A stretch of DNA of 64,000 nt, from NCBI RefSeq assembly GCF_014836645.1, contig NZ_JACSQM010000003.1, positions 248,001 to 312,000 on the forward strand. The letters run 5' to 3'. The notes below the pieces were generated by a model, which had not been told where the DNA came from, searched no databases, and worked only from the letters and a program-made list of their open reading frames with translations. The first letter of the stretch is position 1. Each line of letters begins with the position of its first letter. Made by a program: the position numbers and the translations under genes. This DNA comes from Fictibacillus norfolkensis. GTDB taxonomy: Bacteria > Bacillota > Bacilli > Bacillales > Fictibacillaceae. Below are positions 61,569 through 64,000 of the stretch, in pieces.

Positions 61569-62181
61569 TCCCTTCTTCTCTTACTTTGTTTATTACTTCT
61601 TGGTAGCGATCTCTAGACCAAGAATGATAAGAAGGGTGTGGTACCCCTTCTATAATGGTTAAACTCTCTTTATTCGTCAGTTTGTTCACATATTTTTCTG
61701 CAAATCTTCCGCATGGAACGATAAGTGTATTTTCAGTAAGCAATGTTGTTAATCTACTTTCGAAATGATGCAGTAAAAGTTGATCGAATTCGGCTCTGGA
61801 TTCATCTTTAAAGACTTTCATTGAACTCGTTCTTACTGCTTCAGCGACTTTGATCTCACCACTATATCTGTTTACGAAAGTTTGATCAGGAAATGCAGTA
61901 CCTTGCAGTGGAAAAGGACAAACATTTACAATTCCGAACACTGTCTTCTTATTCTCATTTATGTACTGTTTTAACAACTTTCCCATTGGAAGGGTCTCTT
62001 CGACTTCAAACAATTCTTTTGCCATCGATCTGCCAGATAGACCCGCCAAAGGTACTCCAGATTTGATCTCCTCTTTATGAGGCGATTCTAAAATAAAAAT
62101 CATATTCGTGTGTTCAGAAATTAAATCTTGAACGCTATAAAGTGATGATGCTTCTTCAAAGAAAGAATGAATGTCCACCAA
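61552..62181 (-). CDS. Unknown protein, perhaps uracil-DNA-glycosylase fold
   Basis: A 209-residue cytosolic protein not firmly recognised. FILESPHKEEIKSGVPLAGLSGRSMA recalls the GEAPGxxE...PFxGxSG loop of the UDG superfamily, and the late GVPHPSYHSWSR recalls its second HPS loop; VNVCPFPL lies where family members have a hydrophobic strand. The catalytic Asp/Asn is not in the usual place, so activity is doubtful. AAGGAGG lies ahead; either TTG 62181 or the GTG next to it is the start. Convergent with the NhaC gene, divergent from yneR. Confidence 0.5.
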   Translation of the reverse strand: MVDIHSFFEEASSLYSVQDLISEHTNMIFILESPHKEEIKSGVPLAGLSGRSMAKELFEVEETLPMGKLLKQYINENKKTVFGIVNVCPFPLQGTAFPDQTFVNRYSGEIKVAEAVRTSSMKVFKDESRAEFDQLLLHHFESRLTTLLTENTLIVPCGRFAEKYVNKLTNKESLTIIEGVPHPSYHSWSRDRYQEVINKVREEGKKRTS

Positions 62182-62205
62182 ATCTGCCTCCTTTACTCAA
62201 TAAAT

Positions 62206-62261
62206 GTTGATTACTATTTATCTGTCTCGCACAAAGCGAGCAGCCTGGAATGGAAATCAAC
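62206..62261 (+). repeat. Intergenic repeat, minimal form (copy D)
   Basis: 56 bases from GTTGATT to AATCAAC. The last 26 bases (GCGAGCAGCCTGGAATGGAA then ATCAAC) match the end of copy A, so it looks like an internal-deletion relic of the family. Lies in the divergent gap between the UDG-like gene and yneR. Confidence 0.6.
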
Positions 62262-62359
62262 GCCCCCTAAAAACCTAATCGTTTTAATTGTGCTTTCGAC
62301 ATTCGTATGCCACAATATCATCATTACTTGAAAAGTAATTGTTAAGGAGTGAACATACT

Positions 62360-62653
62360 TTGAAAATCATTTTAAATGAAGATACTGCAAATTTTGTGAT
62401 CAATGACCTTCAAGCGTCTCAGAACGATTCCATCCGTTTTTTCGTTCGCCTTGGAGGATGCAGCACAGTACAAGACGGCTTTTCGTTAGGACTTACAAAA
62501 GATACACCTAAACATCCAGCTGCTGAAATTGTTGTAGAGAATCATACTTTTTTCATTGAGCAAGAAGATGAATGGTTCTTTGACGGAAATGATCTAACTG
62601 TTTCCATTAAGGATGGAGAAATCAAATACGATTTTAATGAGAACAAAAATTAG
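62360..62653 (+). CDS. yneR: HesB-like protein (YneR family)
   Basis: A 97-residue protein of the HesB/IscA fold (YneR of B. subtilis). The GGCSTVQDGFSLGL segment retains one conserved Cys; the C-terminal Cys pair of true IscA proteins is absent, so cluster transfer is doubtful. B. subtilis places yneR beside yneQ and yneP, as here, though on the opposite strand to them, and its stop overlaps the yneQ stop by 4 bases. TTG start 62360, with AAGGAGTG ten bases ahead; the first in-frame TTG at 62339 lies before that site. Confidence 0.85.
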   Translation: MKIILNEDTANFVINDLQASQNDSIRFFVRLGGCSTVQDGFSLGLTKDTPKHPAAEIVVENHTFFIEQEDEWFFDGNDLTVSIKDGEIKYDFNENKN

Positions 62654-62949
62654 TATAAGAACTTTTGAAGTTCTTGAAATCTTCCTTCACTTTTCATGAT
62701 CTCTACTTGCTTATCCCCGATAAGGTCAAAATGGGGGTAAGCATCTCGTTCATGAATCCACTCTTCTTTTAAACCGTAAGTTCTTCCCCACTCTGATAAT
62801 TTTTTTCGATTGTTACAGCCTACTTTTGTTACACTCTTAGCTTTTGGAAATCGCGGATCATACCAAAAATGGGTTAGGAATGCGATGTGTCCTCCCTCAA
62901 CTTCCTCTTTCCATCTCTTTAAGTCAGCACGTTTTATTCCGAATGCCAT
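62650..62949 (-). CDS. yneQ: YneQ-like protein
   Basis: A 99-residue basic protein: GIKRADLKRWKEEVEGGHIAFLTHFWYDPRFPKAKSVTKVGC then WIHERDAYPHFDLIGDKQ, the pattern I recall for YneQ. No catalytic motif is visible and the function is unknown. Its ATG overlaps the yneP stop by one base (TAATG), and its stop overlaps that of yneR on the other strand. The yneP-yneQ-yneR neighbourhood supports the name. Confidence 0.85.
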   Translation of the reverse strand: MAFGIKRADLKRWKEEVEGGHIAFLTHFWYDPRFPKAKSVTKVGCNNRKKLSEWGRTYGLKEEWIHERDAYPHFDLIGDKQVEIMKSEGRFQELQKFLY

Positions 62950-63371
62950 TATTCTGATGAGCTCATTTCTAGGTACGCTTCATGCCAATCAGGAAAATAT
63001 TTCTTAATTGAGATTGGTCGAAAATTTTCTTTTTTCACACAAACATGAGTGGATTCGCCTGTAACACATAATTCGTTATCGTCGTTATAGATCTCATAAT
63101 AATAAATAACCTTGATCCCTGAATATTCTTTTACGGCTGTTTTAATGTGAGCTTTTTGTCCATAAGTTAATGGTTTTTTATATGACGCTTGAATGTCTGT
63201 TACAGGAGAAAGTATCCCTTCTCTTTCCATGTCTGCATATTTAAACCCTAAATGTTCAATCAGCTTTGTTCTACCGATTTCAAACCATACCAGATAGTTT
63301 GCATGATAGACGACACCCATCTGATCTGTTTCTGCATATCTAACATCAACGCTGCTTTCAACAAATTTCAT
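62949..63371 (-). CDS. yneP: Hot-dog acyl-CoA thioesterase (YneP)
   Basis: A 140-residue hot-dog fold thioesterase of the 4-hydroxybenzoyl-CoA/YbgC group. The signature is VRYAETDQMGVVYHANYLVWFEIGR (residues 9-33, with the catalytic Asp in ETDQMGVV). It hydrolyses some acyl-CoA in the cytosol; substrate unknown. Its last codon overlaps the yneQ start, so they form one operon. AAGGGAAACAG stands ahead of the ATG. Upstream is the intergenic repeat C. Confidence 0.9.
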   Translation of the reverse strand: MKFVESSVDVRYAETDQMGVVYHANYLVWFEIGRTKLIEHLGFKYADMEREGILSPVTDIQASYKKPLTYGQKAHIKTAVKEYSGIKVIYYYEIYNDDNELCVTGESTHVCVKKENFRPISIKKYFPDWHEAYLEMSSSE

Positions 63372-63464
63372 ATTTCATCTGTTTCCCTTCGTGTTGTCTT
63401 TTCTTAACACTTTAGTAGAAAATGAAAAAAAAGACCAGCAATATGCCGGATTCTAAAGTAAGTT

Positions 63465-63594
63465 GTTGATCTCCTTTCCAGGATGCTCGCTTTCCGGGGG
63501 GCGTGCGGTGAGCCGCCTAGCGCTCCTGAACTTTTAGGTGTCTCACCTGTCCCGCTGATCCCACAAGAGTCTCGCACCTTACACTACAATCAAC
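63465..63594 (-). repeat. Intergenic repeat, short form (copy C)
   Basis: 130 bases from GTTGATC to AATCAAC. It has GCTCGCTTTCCGGGGGGCGT, then GGTGAG ... CTCACC as an inner pairing and GTCTCGCACCTTACAC near its end. It lacks the middle block of about 120 bases present in copies A and B. Lies in the 375-base gap between tlp and yneP, which otherwise holds only the tlp terminator. Confidence 0.75.
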
Positions 63595-63682
63595 GTATCA
63601 ATGATGTCTTAATAGTATTAATAACACTCTTTTAGAAATCAACCCTATATAAGAACTAATTATAGAGAAGCAAGTATAAAGG

Positions 63683-63724
63683 AAAAGGGCCTCGCATGCT
63701 TTTCACATGCGGTGCCCTTTTCAA
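63683..63724 (-). terminator. Terminator after tlp
   Basis: AAAAGGGC-TCGCATG / CATGCGG-GCCCTTTT with one mismatch each side and a 7-base loop; reverse strand continues TTCCTTT. Confidence 0.85.
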
Positions 63725-63746
63725 ATCTAGACAATCTTTTATTTAC

Positions 63747-63983
63747 TTATTGAAGGTCGTTACCTTCTCTATAAGCTTTTTCTTCTTGAATCTCATTTTG
63801 AAACTGCTCAATGGATTCTTGTCTATGTTGATTCTTCTCTTTGATCTGCTCTTTTTGGCTTGCAGTTAATTCCGTGTTAGCCGCAGTCTGGTTAGCTTCT
63901 GACATGTTCTGTTCTGTGTTTTGAACCATTTGTTCTAATCGTTCAACATTGTTGCTTCGATCGTCTCGGTTTGGTTTGTTCAT
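63747..63983 (-). CDS. tlp: Small acid-soluble spore protein Tlp
   Basis: A 78-residue Gln/Asn/Glu-rich protein with the Tlp blocks NRDDRSNNVERLEQMVQNT at residue 4 and KEKNQHRQESIEQFQNEI near residue 48. Tlp is a thioredoxin-like-named small protein of the spore core, expressed in the forespore. AAGGAG lies eight bases ahead of the ATG at 63983. In B. subtilis tlp also lies near yneP, yneQ and yneR, so the order is conserved. Confidence 0.92.
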   Translation of the reverse strand: MNKPNRDDRSNNVERLEQMVQNTEQNMSEANQTAANTELTASQKEQIKEKNQHRQESIEQFQNEIQEEKAYREGNDLQ

Positions 63984-64000
63984 GATGATTCTCCTTTTTT

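Noticed and set aside
1..64000. Prophage, insertion sequence, toxin-antitoxin, CRISPR or secondary-metabolite clusters
   Set aside because: No integrase, transposase, phage structural, cas, toxin-antitoxin or synthase genes were found; the genes are of ordinary chromosomal type.

Overview
The window is a stretch of ordinary chromosome from an AT-rich, spore-forming member of the Bacillaceae. The pointers are strong AGGAGG-type ribosome sites, many TTG/GTG starts, many genes with recognisable Bacillus subtilis relatives (yppG, yppC, dat, nadE, kapB, trhO, brxA, ywcB/ywcA-type pair, cvfB, yycC, fhs, ypgQ, ypeP, ypdQ, ypcP, kamA and yod genes, dynA/ypbR, cshA, yneP-yneQ-yneR, tlp), and spore-related genes (tlp, a YjcZ-like protein, kapB). 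Gene order only partly follows B. subtilis, so it is another genus or a distant species; Fictibacillus or a close relative is a guess from memory. I see no prophage, transposase, CRISPR array or rRNA.

Layout. 1-6.7 kb: a cut-off GDSL hydrolase, yppG/yppC, a dat-DUF502 pair, then an unknown gene-kapB-nadE operon and trhO. 6.8-12.2 kb: a lone tRNA-Arg with its own promoter and terminator, small unknown genes, an amidase, and a threonine aldolase-methyltransferase pair. 12.4-25.4 kb: an MMPL exporter, plsY, a YjcZ-like protein, bacilliredoxin, two NAD-binding reductases, MgtC, the DUF485-acetate symporter pair, an amino acid permease, cvfB, yycC and fhs. 25.6-31 kb: a ferredoxin, a long intergenic repeat, ypgQ, an RNase H-like pair, an EamA transporter, ypcP, a structured RNA that resembles 6S RNA, and small genes. 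31-34 kb: two tandem membrane-anchored paralogues of unknown function.

34-43.8 kb is the most coherent functional block: kamA (lysine 2,3-aminomutase), yokU, a beta-lysine acetyltransferase (ablB/yodP), a sigma-54 activator, an aminotransferase (yodT), a two-subunit CoA transferase (yodS/yodR), an M20 deacylase (yodQ) and a GABA-type aminotransferase. Together they fit a route lysine -> beta-lysine -> N6-acetyl-beta-lysine -> 3-oxo-6-acetamidohexanoate -> its CoA ester -> (thiolase, not in the window) 4-acetamidobutyrate -> GABA -> succinate semialdehyde. kamA has a textbook -24/-12 promoter. A 16-base dyad (consensus TGCCGAAAATTCGGCA) occurs about 100 bases upstream of that promoter and again just upstream of the activator gene, a good candidate for the activator's binding site.

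44-64 kb: a TRIC-type channel, PHP phosphoesterase, sulfurtransferase, zwf with a cyclase gene, an MFS pump, a PatA-type aminotransferase, a MurE-like ligase without the usual diaminopimelate-binding motif, the two-headed dynamin dynA, a GNAT, a phosphodiesterase, cshA with a long structured leader, an NhaC antiporter, a UDG-fold-like protein, the yneR/yneQ/yneP group and tlp.

Five intergenic copies of one repeat family (25-bp-scale arms ending GTTGATT...AATCAAC, from 56 to 255 bp) are scattered through the window in both orientations; two are long forms that share a GACCTCGAGGGGCTAGCCAC core. Many gene pairs are closed by strong, often two-way, hairpin terminators.
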